A stretch of DNA of 64,000 bases. It comes from Corella eumyota. Taxonomy: Eukaryota; Chordata; Ascidiacea; Phlebobranchia; Corellidae. Shown piece by piece: positions 53,301 through 64,000 of this stretch. Where the stretch lies: NCBI GenBank assembly GCA_963082875.1, contig OY720097.1, positions 3,100,001 through 3,164,000 on the forward strand, read 5' to 3'. Each line of letters starts with the position of its first letter. Positions within the stretch are counted from its first letter, which is position 1. The position numbers and the translations under genes were made by a program. The notes below the pieces were generated by a model, which saw nothing but the letters and a program-made list of their open reading frames with translations, made no database searches and had not been told where the DNA came from.

Positions 53301-56300
53301 AAAATTTCAAGTAGAACAAAAGTTTGAGCTAATTTATATTTTGGGTTTAATTAGGTCACGTGATATTTTTGGCCAATGATATTGCATACAAATTTTTTTA
53401 AATAATTAAAAATTTTAAATCAAAAAATATTTGTTCTGTTAGTACTGCACAGGTCCATTTAACGTGTTTACGAAATATTTTTTAAAAATATTAATATTCA
53501 TAAAAGTTATGACACTTTTATTAAAATTTGATGAAATCTCAAAACCTAAAATTTTATATTTTATTGGGCGCGCATTGGCCTAACTAACATTCAAGATAAA
53601 CATTTCGCAAAAATTTCAAGTAGAACAAAAGTTTGAGCTAATTTATATTTTGGGTTTAATTAGGTCACGTGATATTTTTGGCCAATGATATTGCATACAA
53701 ATTTTTTGAAAAAAATTAAAAATTTTAAATCAAAAAATATTTGTTCTGTTATAACTGCACATGTCTAATTAACGTGTTTACGAAATATTTTTTAAAAATA
53801 TTAATATTCATAAAAGTTATGACACTTTTATTAAAATTTGATGAAATATCAAAACCTAAAATTTTATATTTTATTGGGCGCGCATTGGCCTAACTAACAT
53901 TCAAGATAAAACATTTCGCAAAAATTTCAAGTAGAACAAAAGTTTGAGCTAATTTATATTTTGGGTTTAATTAGGTCACGTGATATTTTTGGCCAATGAT
54001 ATTGCATACAAATTTTTTTAAATAATTAAAAATTTTAAATCAAAAAATATTTGTTCTGTAAGAACTTCACAGGTCCAATTAACGTGTTTACGAAATATTT
54101 TTTTAAAATATTAATATTCATAAAAGTTATGACACTTTTATTAAAATTTGATGAAAACTCAAAACCTAAAATTTTATATTTTATTGGGCGTGCATTGGCC
54201 TAACTAACATTCAAGATAAAACATTTCGCAAAAATTTCAAGTAGAACAAAAGTTTGAGCTAATTTATATTTTGGGTTTAATTAGGTCACGTAATATTTTT
54301 GGCCAATGATATTGCATACAAATTTTTTTAAATAATTAAAAATTTTAAATCAAAAAATATTTGTTCTGTTAGTACTGCACAGGTCCAATTAACGTGTTTA
54401 CGAAATATTTTTTAAAAATATTAATATTCATAAAAGTTATGACACTTTTATTAAAATTTGATGAAATCTCAAAACCTAAAATTTTATATTTTATTGGGCG
54501 CGCATTGGCCTAACTAACATTCAAGATAAAACATTTCGCAAAAATTTCAAGTAGAACAAAAGTTTGAGCTAATTTATATTTTGGGTTTAATTAGGTCACG
54601 TGATATTTTTGGCCAATAATATTGCATACAAATTTTTTGAAAAAAATTAAAAATTTTAAATCAAAAAATATTTGTTCTGTTAGAACTGCACAGGTCCAAT
54701 TAACGTGTTTACGAAATGTTTTTTAAAAATATTAATATTCATAAAAGTTATGACACTTTTATTAAAATTTGATGAAATCTCAAAACCTAAAATTTTATAT
54801 TTTATTCGGCGCGCATTGGCCTAACTAACATTCAAGATAAAACATTTCGCAAAAATTTCAAGTAGAACAAAAGTTTGAGCTAATTTATATTTTGGGTTTA
54901 ATTAGGTCACGTGATATTTTTGGCCAATGATATTGCATACAAATTTTTTTAAATAATTAAAAATTTTAAATCAAAAAATATTTGTTCTGTTAGTACTGCA
55001 CAGGTCCAATTAACGTGTTTACGAAATATTTTTTAAAAATATTAATATTCATAAAAGTTATGACACTTTTATTAAAATTTGATGAAATCTCAAAACCTAA
55101 AATTTTATATTTTATTGGGCGCGCATTGGCCTAACTAACATTCAAGATAAAACATTTCGCAAAAATTTCAAGTAGAACAAAAGTTTGAGCTAATTTATAT
55201 TTTGGGTTTAATTAGGTCACGTGATATTTTTGGCCAATGATATTGCATACAAATTTTTTGAAAAAAATTAAAAATTTTAAATCAAAAAATATTTGTTCTG
55301 TTAGAACTGCACATGTCCAATTAACGTGTTTACGAAATATTTTTTTAAAATATTAATATTCATAAAAGTTATGACACTTTTATTAAAATTTGATAAAAAC
55401 TCAAAACCTAAAATTTTATATTTTATTGGGCGCGCATTGGCCTAACTAACATTCAAGATAAAACATTTCGCAAAAATTTCAAGTAGAACAAAAGTTTGAG
55501 CTAATTTATATTTTGGGTTTAATTAGGTCACGTGATATTTTTGGCCAATGATATTGCATACAAATTTTTTGAAAATAATTAAAAATTTTAAATCAAAAAA
55601 TATTTGTTCTGTTAGTACTGCACAGGTCCAATTAACGTGTTTACGAAATATTTTTTAAAAATATTAATATTCATAAAAGTTATGACACTTTTATTAAAAT
55701 TTGATGAAATCTCAAAACCTAAAATTTTATATTTTATTGGGCACGCATTGGCCTAACTAACATTCAAGATAAAACATTTCGCAAAAATTTAAAGTAGAAC
55801 AAAAGTTTGAGCTAATTTATATTTTGGGTTTAATTAGGTCACGTGATATTTTTGGCCAATGATATTGCATACAAATTTTTTTAAATAATTAAAAATTTTA
55901 AATCAAAAAATATTTGTTCTGTTAGTACTGCACAGGTCCAATTAACGTGTTTACGAAATATTTTTTAAAAATATTAATATTCATAAAAGTTATGACACTT
56001 TTATTAAAATTTGATGAAATCTCAAAACCTAAAATTTTATATTTTATTGGGCGCGCATTGGCCTAACTAACATTCAAGATAAAACATTTCGCAAAAATTT
56101 CAAGTAGAACAAAAGTTTGAGCTAATTTATATTTTGGGTTTAATTAGGTCACGTGATATTTTTGGCCAATGATATTGCATACAAATTTTTTGAAAAAAAT
56201 TAAAAATTTTAAATCAAAAAATATTTGTTCTGTTAGAACTGCACATGTCCAATTAACGTGTTTACGAAATATTTTTTAAAAATATTAATATTCATAAAAG

Positions 56301-59060
56301 TTATGACACTTTTATTAAAATTTGATGAACTATCAAAACCTAAAATTTTATATTTTATTGGGCGCGCATTGGCCTAACTAACATTCAAGATAAAACATTT
56401 CGCAAAAATTTCAAGTAGAACAAAAGTTTGAGCTAATTTATATTTTGGGTTTAATTAGGTCACGTGATATTTTTGGCCAATGATATTGCATACAAATTTT
56501 TTTAAATAATTAAAAATTTTAAATCAAAAAATATTTGTTCTGTTAGTACTGCACAGGTCCAATTAACGTGTTTACAAAATATTTTTTAAAAATATTAATA
56601 TTCATAAAAGTTATGACACTTTTATTAAAATTTGATGAAATCTCAAAACCTAAAATTTTATATTTTATTGGGCGCGCATTGGCCTAACTAACATTCAAGA
56701 TAAAACATTTCGCAAAAATTTCAAGTAGAACAAAAGTTTGAGCTAATTTATATTTTGGGTTTAATTAGGTCACGTGATATTTTTGGCCAATGATATTGCA
56801 TACAAATTTTTTGAAAAAAATTAAAAATTTTAAATCAAAAAATATTTGTTCTGTTAGAACTGCACATGTCCAATTAACGTGTTTACGAAATATTTTTTTA
56901 AAATATTAATATTCATAAAAGTTATGACACTTTTATTAAAATTTGATGAAAACTCAAAACCTAAAATTTTATATTTTATTGGGCGCGCATTGGCCTAACT
57001 AACATTCAAGATAAAACATTTCGCAAAAATTTCAAGTAGAACAAAAGTTTGAGCTAATTTATATTTTGGGTTTAATTAGGTCACGTGATATTTTTGGCCA
57101 ATGATATTGCATACAAATTTTTTGAAAATAATTAAAAATTTTAAATCAAAAATTATTTGTTCTGTTAGTACTGCACAGGTCCAATTAACGTGTTTACGAA
57201 ATATTTTTTAAAAATATTAATATTCATAAAAGTTATGACACTTTTATTAAAATTTGATGAAATCTCAAAACCTAAAATTTTATATTTTATTGGGCGCGCA
57301 TTGGCCTAACTAACATTCAAGATAAAACATTTCGCAAAAATTTCAAGTAGAACAAAAGTTTGAGCTAATTTATATTTTGGGTTTAATTAGGTCACGTGAT
57401 ATTTTTGGCCAATGATATTGCATACAAATTTTTTTAAATAATTAAAAATTTTAAATCAAAAAATATTTGTTCTGTTAGAACTCCACAGGTCCAATTAACG
57501 TGTTTACGAAATATTTTTTAAAAATATTGATATTCATAAAAGTTATGACACTTTTATTAAAATTTGATAAAATCTCAAAACCTAAAATTTTATATTTTAT
57601 TGGGCGCGCATTGGCCTAACTAACATTCAAGATAAAACATTTCGCAAAAATTTCAAGTAGAACAAAAGTTTGAGCTAATTTATATTTTGGGTTTAATTAG
57701 GTCACGTGATATTTTTGGCCAATGATATTGCATACAAATTTTTTTAAATAATTAAAAATTTTAAATCAAAAAATATTTGTTCTGTTAGAACTCCACAGGT
57801 CCAATTAACGTGTTTACGAAATATTTTTTTAAAATATTAATATTCATAAAAGTTATGACACTTTTATTAAAATTTGATAAAAACTCAAAACCTAAAATTT
57901 TATATTTTATTGGGCGCGCATTGGCCTAACTAACATTCAAGATAAAACATTTCGCAAAAATTTCAAGTAGAACAAAAGTTTGAGCTAATTTATATTTTGG
58001 GTTTAATTAGGTCACGTGATATTTTTGGCCAATGATATTGCATACAAATTTTTTGAAAATAATTAAAAATTTTAAATCAAAAAGTATTTGTTCTGTTAGA
58101 ATCGCACAGGTCCAATTAACGAGTTTACAAAATATGTTTTAAAAATATTATTATTCATAAAAGTTATGACAGTTTTATTAAAATTTGATGAAATCTCAAA
58201 CCTAAAATTTTGTATTTTATTGGGCACGCATTGGCCTAACTAACATTTAAGATTAAACATTTCGCAAAAATTTCAAGTAGAACAAAAGTTTGAGCTAATT
58301 TATATTTTGGGTTTAATTAGGTCACGTGATATTTTTGGCCAATGATATTGCATACAAATTTTTTGAAAATAATTAAAAATTTTAAATCAAAAAGTATTTG
58401 TTCTGTTAGAATCGCACAGCCCCAATTAACGAGTTTACAAAATAAGTTTTAAAAATATTATTATTCATAAAAGTTATGACAGTTTTATTAAAATTTGATG
58501 AAATCTCAAACCTAAAATTTTGTATTTTATTGGGCACGCATTGGCCTAACTAACATTTAAGATTAAACATTTCGCAAAAATTTCAAGTACAACAAAAGTT
58601 TGAGCTAATTTATATTTTGGGTTTAATTAGGTCACGTGATATTTTTGGCCAATGATATTGCATACAAATTTTTTGAAAAAAATTAAAAATTTTAAATCAA
58701 AAAGTATTTGTTCTGTTAGAATCGCACAGGTCCAATTAACGAGTTTACAAAATAAGTTTTAAAAATATTATTATTCATAAAAGTTATGACAGTTTTATTA
58801 AAATTTGATGAAATCTCAAACCTAAAATTTTGTATTTTATTGGGCACGCATTGGCCTAACTAACATTTAAAATTAAACATTTCGCAAAAATTTCAAGTAC
58901 AACAAAAGTTTGAGCTAATTTATATTTTGGGTTTAATTAGGTCACGTGATATTTTTGGCCAATGATATTGCATACAAATTTTTTGAAAAAAATTTAAAAT
59001 TTTAAATCGAAAAATATTTGTGATGATATTGCATACAAATTTTTTGAAAAAAATTTAAAA
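47376..59060. repeat. Satellite array, about 37 monomers of about 310 bp
   Basis: GGGCGCGCATTGGCC-type starts recur at 47672, 47983, 48293, 48603, 48913, 49223 and so on to 58847, a period of 309-312 bp. Each monomer contains TAACTAACATTCAAGATAAA, GGTCACGTGATATTTTTGGC, TCTGTTAG(A/T)ACT(G/C)CACAGG, CCAATTAACGTGTTTACG and TATGACACTTTTATTAAAAT. Inner monomers are nearly identical. The first monomer and the last four (from about 57911) are more diverged, e.g. AACGAGTTTAC and GGGCACGC variants, as usual at array edges. Variant types recur in blocks, so the array has higher-order structure. No open frame survives across monomers. Confidence 0.97.
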
Positions 59061-60624
59061 TTTTAAATCGAAAAATATTTGTTTTTAATAAATTAGGTGT
59101 TTAAATATCTGAACTCAAATCTTATTAGTTTGATTTTTTTCAATTTAAGATAAAAATGTTCGGTTGAAGCGAAACCACTCTGTTTAATCTAATATTAAAA
59201 AACATTAAATTTTTAGATTTATTTAATATCATCGGTTAAGTAATGTTTATGTTAATATTTATTTAATTATAAATATTTATATTAAAAAAGATCATTTGAT
59301 TTTGAACCATATTTTATTTATCAAATAAGTCTAGTTTTTTTGCAGCAATTAGTTACGCTTCAGTGGATACGGACTTTAAATTTAAAAAACTATTTATATT
59401 TTGCAACATCGGGAATCGAACCCAAGGGAGCTTTATCAACAGACTTACGCTCTACTGCTGAGGTATAAATAACTGCTGAGTAAAGTCAAACAAAACAAAT
59501 ATTATATCAAAATAATATAAATGAAAACAATAACAATTTTAATAAAAAATTATAATTTTTTTTTGAAACTTTGTCAAATTTAGAAAAAACAACTAGACTA
59601 TTATATAGCCTTGCAGAAAATGCCTAAAATCGCAATTAAATTTTTCAAAAATTTATTTTTTTTTATTCTTAGTTTGGCCCATGGGCTTCCAATAAAAAAG
59701 TTAATTTTATATTTTGGTACTTTACCATTTTTTCAAAAAATGTTCATAACTTTTTTAAAACACCTAATTTATTAATATGATTTTCGAAATGCGTTTATAA
59801 GACATAGGTGGTTGGTACAGTAAAAAACATAACACGCCATTTTAAGATTATGCCCATATCCACATATCCAAATTCTACAGTTAACTTGAGTTTTACAACT
59901 GCTCGCATCAGACGCCGTTTAGGGCAAACCTTATTTGTTTTCCTTTTAAAATAAAGAAACAAAAAACTCTTAAGTTGAGAGAATGGATTTTAAAAGTAAA
60001 CGCAGGGCAAATCAGTGTTTTTAATTTAAAATAAAGAAACATAAAAAATCATCTTTGTTCTGATTTTGTTGAAATTTAACAAAATATTAACTTTACGAAT
60101 TCCTTTTTATTTTCAAAATACAATTTTGCACATGCATATAAAATACTAGCTCTACATAGTATTGGAATTAAAAATTGAAAAAAAGATTGTAGGTATAACT
60201 TAATTGATATTTTTACAAAAATTAATAAAATGTTAAAATAATAATAATGTGAAAAAAATTACCAAAAAAATTATAAATATTAAATTAAATTAAAACTAAA
60301 ACTGATAACCACCTTTTAAAAGAAATTTACAGAACCAAATAACAAAACCTCTATAATATAATTAATTAAAAACTAGCAAAAAAATTATGATTGAACTTTA
60401 TAAAATACACATCCATAAAATAAATGATTTTCACTGAATGTCACACAAAATTATCTTTACTCATAATTGAATCACCAAATATTGACATTTCACAATTTTT
60501 AAACGAATATATTTACAACAAGCAAAGAGATTAGTTTTTTTTATTTATGAAATTTTTTGCTACACACCCTTGTCCTTTTTTTTAATATATTAATATACGG
60601 TGTATTATATGTACAGTCCTAACC
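59061..60624. other. Spacer between satellite and ALDH16A1
   Basis: AT-rich, no gene seen. 58990-59090 holds two truncated satellite end pieces. TTTATT at 60540-60545 is AATAAA on the minus strand, about 80 bp past the ALDH16A1 stop, and is its likely poly(A) signal. A tRNA-like fragment lies at 59400-59465. Confidence 0.5.
59400..59465 (-). repeat. tRNA-like fragment (pseudo-tRNA or old SINE head)
   Basis: On the minus strand it reads CAGCAGTAGAGCG, then GGGTTCGATTCCCGATGTTGC, a near-perfect B-box and T-arm with a shortened D-arm. The 5' half of an acceptor stem that would pair with GATGTTG is missing, so it is not a working tRNA gene. Confidence 0.45.
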
Positions 60625-63600
60625 TTAGTTTGCATAAGTTGTGCCCATAGGCAACCAAATGTTTTTGCACTGAGTTGCATGATATAAAAACTCCTCTCCT
60701 TCACCTTGGTCTGGGCTCGACCAATCACGTTTCAGACCATAGTTCACCCAAGTTCGTTTCACATTCTCAGCAGAAGTGAACTCCACAAACTTTGACCCCT
60801 TTAATTAAAAAATATTTACTATTTTGGTCTTACAAATATTTATTCATAAATTTGTTACCAAAAAAGTTAAGTATAAAAATGTTTAAAAACAAATAGCCCA
60901 GTTTAAATTGGGTTATAATCTTTTTAAATAAATTAAAAACCTACCTTTACACTTAAAAAAATTAATTTTTGATTTATTGTCATATAACATTTGAACAGAA
61001 ATCTTCCAATTTATTATTAAACCTTTAACAATTTACAAATAATTACCTCAGCTGTGCCGAAATACCACATGGCACTAATATCTTGATGTTCAGTTAAGTA
61101 TTTGCTGATATGATCTCTACTTCCACTTAATATATTAACAACTCCACCAGGTAAATCAGATGTGTCAAACACCTAGAAAAAAATGTAATTTGACATTAAC
61201 ATTTATTTTAATATTGTAGATATTTCAGGTAGTTTTTGGCATTCATTTTACAAAATTCTAATTATTGTAAAATATTTATTTAAAAATGTGTTAAAAAAAT
61301 TATGAAAAAGAACACAATTGTCATCAAGATGTAATAAATACTTTTCTAGCTTTGTTATAAGTGTAACTTTATTTACGCAAAATAATATAACAAATCTACT
61401 TTAGATAATAAACTAGGTATTAAATAGTGAAAGATGAGAGTTAAAATTGACACAGTGTTAAAAGAAATATAAAAAAACACAATTGTCATCAAGATATAAT
61501 AATTACACAGATTAATAAAAGTTTCTAGTTAAAATGTTAACAAAATATCATAATTAAATCAATTATATACCTGGTAGAAATCTAACGCTGGTATAGGGAA
61601 TTTTTCACTTGGTATAATAACAACACAATTTGCTCTGATCACAGCAGGAGCAAATAATGAGACGAAAGCAAGTAATGGAAATTCATCAGGGCAGGCAATC
61701 CCTATCACACCAACTGGTTCTCTGATTGCAACAGTACATCCATATAATGTGGTTTCCTGCAAATAAGTTTAAAAAATGTTTAAAAAAAAAGATTTTGAGT
61801 TTGCCAAGGACATAACAATAAACGAAAAAATAGAAAAATTTAGTTTTATACTCTACCTACAGCTAAAAAAAAATAAAGTTACCTGTACTGTGCCCCCATA
61901 TTTATCAGCATATGCTCCCCAGTAGAACAACCTCTGTATTGAAAGATCAACTTCATTGTACGACTCTTTCAATGATTGACCTAAAAATTTGTTAAAAAAA
62001 GTTAGTTAAACAAAATTTTATTTTACAAAATTTTAAATTTTATTTAAAAAAATTAGATTTTCTGTACTATTTAAAAACTGAAAATTGACCTGTAAGTTGT
62101 GTCAATCTTTTTGCAACTTCTTCCCTTCTTAGTTCCAGGTTTTCAGCCATGTAATAAACTATTTGTGCTCTACAGAAAATTAAATATTTTGTGTTAGACA
62201 TATTTCTATTAGAAAATTAATCAATAAAAAAAACAAATTTAAACAAAACAAGTAACTACATGCATATAAATAGGCAAAGGTTCATAAAAACTTAAAAATA
62301 AATAAAAATTTTGGCCTGTAACACAATGCCAGGAGCAGTATACCACAGTAAATTAAAACATGATTTTAAAAAAAAAAAAATTTTAATATCCCCCTAAGAA
62401 AATAAGTTTTTATATTTTTAAAGAAAGGGTGTAATATTGTAACATGTTTGAGCTATCTGTAAACAGGACAAATAATATAGCATTGGTACGACTTAAACCC
62501 AAAACCTTAGGCCTATAGTCCGTTGCCATACCACACTACCAGACAAAAAAAAAAGAATTTTTTCCACCTACCTGTTATGCGCAGCTCTCTTACCCCACCC
62601 AGGGGATGCTTTATGGGCAGCTTCGACAGCATTTCTCACATCCTTTCTGTTACTGTCGCCAACATAAGCTATAATCGAACCATCTGAACCATATACTGGT
62701 CTGGAGTAGCACCCATCTGGTCTTTTTTGTGCACCACCATAATAAACTTTGTAGGTATGGTCAACACTAGGATAAAATATTTGTTATTTTTAATTAAGGC
62801 TTAAGGCATAGCTTATATTATTTATTTTTACATTTTAAGATGTATATACTAATACTTATTTGGGTTTATTTAAAAAAGCACAAAATGACATAAAAAATTA
62901 CACTTCTATTTAGACCTTATTAAATCTAAAATAGTACTATTTAGTTTATTAAGGCAAAAAAAATAATACATTAAAAAATTGTACAAAAAAAAGTATTATT
63001 ATATTTATTATATCAATAAAAATTTAATGTTGAATATATTACTCACAGTGGAAGTCTAACTCCATTTTGAGGTGGAGAAACAGGTTTTCCCTGACCTGGA
63101 GTTGGCATCAAATCTCCACCATAAGTTGAACCAAAAGTTTTCATATCAACCTTAGTAAATATTTAAAATGTTTAAAATTTAATCCCCCATATTTAGATTT
63201 TAAATATATTACCATACAATTGCTTTATTCTAATTTCATTATTATTTATTTTTTTATATAACAAACACAGATAATTCATAATTTTTAGTATTTATTTATT
63301 TTCGTTGTAAAAAAGTGGCTTGGCAAACCAAAATTGCATGAGCTTTAGATGCTATTAAACTAATGCCCGATGACCAAAAATGTTACTGAACTAATGCCTC
63401 AATTATGGTGCCTTAGTGCCTTAACTATGGCACCTTTGGGCCTTGGACATAGAAGCATTAGGAATCAAAGCTAGGATCTCTAAGTGATTCAACCTTTTTT
63501 AAAACAAAATTATTTAACAATACCTCACAAACTTCTGGTCTCGGCCTTTCTTCCCAAGCAGGTCTAACATACTCAAATAACCCTTCTTTTCCCCCGTCCC

Positions 63601-63708
63601 TCCCGTACCCACTTTCTTTGTAACCCCCAAACCCAGCTGCTGCATCGAACAAGTTGTGAGCATTAACCCACACTGCCCCAGCTTTTATGGAGACAGCCAA
63701 CTCTAATG
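60625..63708 (-). CDS. ALDH16A1: ALDH16A1, aldehyde dehydrogenase family 16 member A1, 3' part
   Basis: Two-domain member of the aldehyde dehydrogenase superfamily. Minus-strand exons: 63708-63524, 63150-63047, 62766-62572, 62169-62090, 61980-61883, 61756-61571, 61172-61047, 60798-60625; the 5' part lies beyond the right edge and 63709-64000 is intron. The first exon shown ends domain one (AGAVWVNAHN, GFGGYKESGYGRDGG). The rest is the shorter second domain: KVYYGGAQKRPDG, REPVGVIGIACPDEFPLLAF (Rossmann-type segment), LPGGVVNILSGSRDHI, AMWYFGTAEGSKFVEF and the C-terminus NIWLPMG. These last strings match ALDH16A1 rather than other ALDHs. The second domain lacks the catalytic Cys region in vertebrate orthologues; none is seen here either. 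The state of the first-domain cysteine cannot be judged. Confidence 0.92.
62470..62545 (-). repeat. tRNA-derived fragment in an ALDH16A1 intron
   Basis: On the minus strand it reads GGTAGTGTGGTATGGCAACG then GGTTTTGGGTTTAAGTCGTAC, an A-box/B-box pair with tRNA-like spacing. It differs from the SINE family of the CFAP70 introns. No acceptor stem is evident, so it is likely a decayed SINE head. Confidence 0.45.
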
Positions 63709-64000
63709 CTAAAATGTAAACAATAAAACAAATTAAAATCTTACTAAAACCAGATTACTGAAAAATTTTTTGTACTGCTTTTCCAGTTAAATGTAATATA
63801 TTTTAAAATATTAAAAAATAAATTGTGTCAAAAATTAGTCTTATTTGATAGATCTAACTTCAATTTTAGCCAAGGTTTAAAAAAACTCTAATAGCGAATT
63901 CAAATATTATTCTTTTAAAATACTTATAACAGTTCTCTAAATATTAAATCTTTATTTACTTTTTAAGCAATCTTTAACAAAAATGTAACAAATATGATTG

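Noticed and set aside
47376-59060. Reading the 310-bp array as a CRISPR-like or gene-family array
   Set aside because: Repeats are head to tail with no unique spacers and no open frame; it is a satellite.
59400-59465. A functional tRNA gene
   Set aside because: The T-arm is good but the acceptor stem does not pair and the D-arm is short.

Overview
The window is nuclear DNA from an animal. All genes are split by short AT-rich introns with GT..AG borders, and the proteins are metazoan: a HAND-class bHLH factor, GSK3, RABL2, CFAP70, ALDH16A1 and two PARP14-type ADP-ribosyltransferases. The HAND factor points to a bilaterian. Strong AT bias, compact genes and tRNA-derived SINEs would suit an ascidian tunicate, but that last step is inference. 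No viral, retroviral or CRISPR sequence was seen.

Layout. 1-7405 (+): 3' part of CFAP70, with seven copies of one tRNA-derived SINE in its introns. 8074-9328 (-): two-exon HAND gene, head to head with RABL2 (10210-12158, +). 13856-19469 (+): GSK3 in twelve coding exons. 21076-22867 (-): a multi-pass membrane protein I do not recognise, with an eighth SINE in an intron. 23817-27641: a recent tandem duplication of about 1.9 kb, built round long purine and pyrimidine arms in inverted orientation (foldback-like). 28608-36470 and 37835-46130 (+): two tandem PARP14-like genes with three macro-like domains, a WWE domain and a PARP catalytic domain. Copy A reads open through 26 exons (1430 residues); copy B has two lesions. 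47376-59060: a satellite array of about 37 monomers of about 310 bp with higher-order structure. 60625 to beyond the right edge (-): 3' part of ALDH16A1.

Relations between genes. CFAP70 and RABL2 are both ciliary/flagellar proteins, HAND is a mesoderm transcription factor and GSK3 a signalling kinase; the neighbourhood looks like ordinary gene order rather than one pathway. The parts most worth a second look are the PARP14-like pair (H-Y-M triad in copy A, decay of copy B, a 3' flank more alike than the introns), the satellite beside it, and the foldback duplication. Exon borders were set by hand from splice signals, reading phase and remembered family sequence; no transcript or database search was available.
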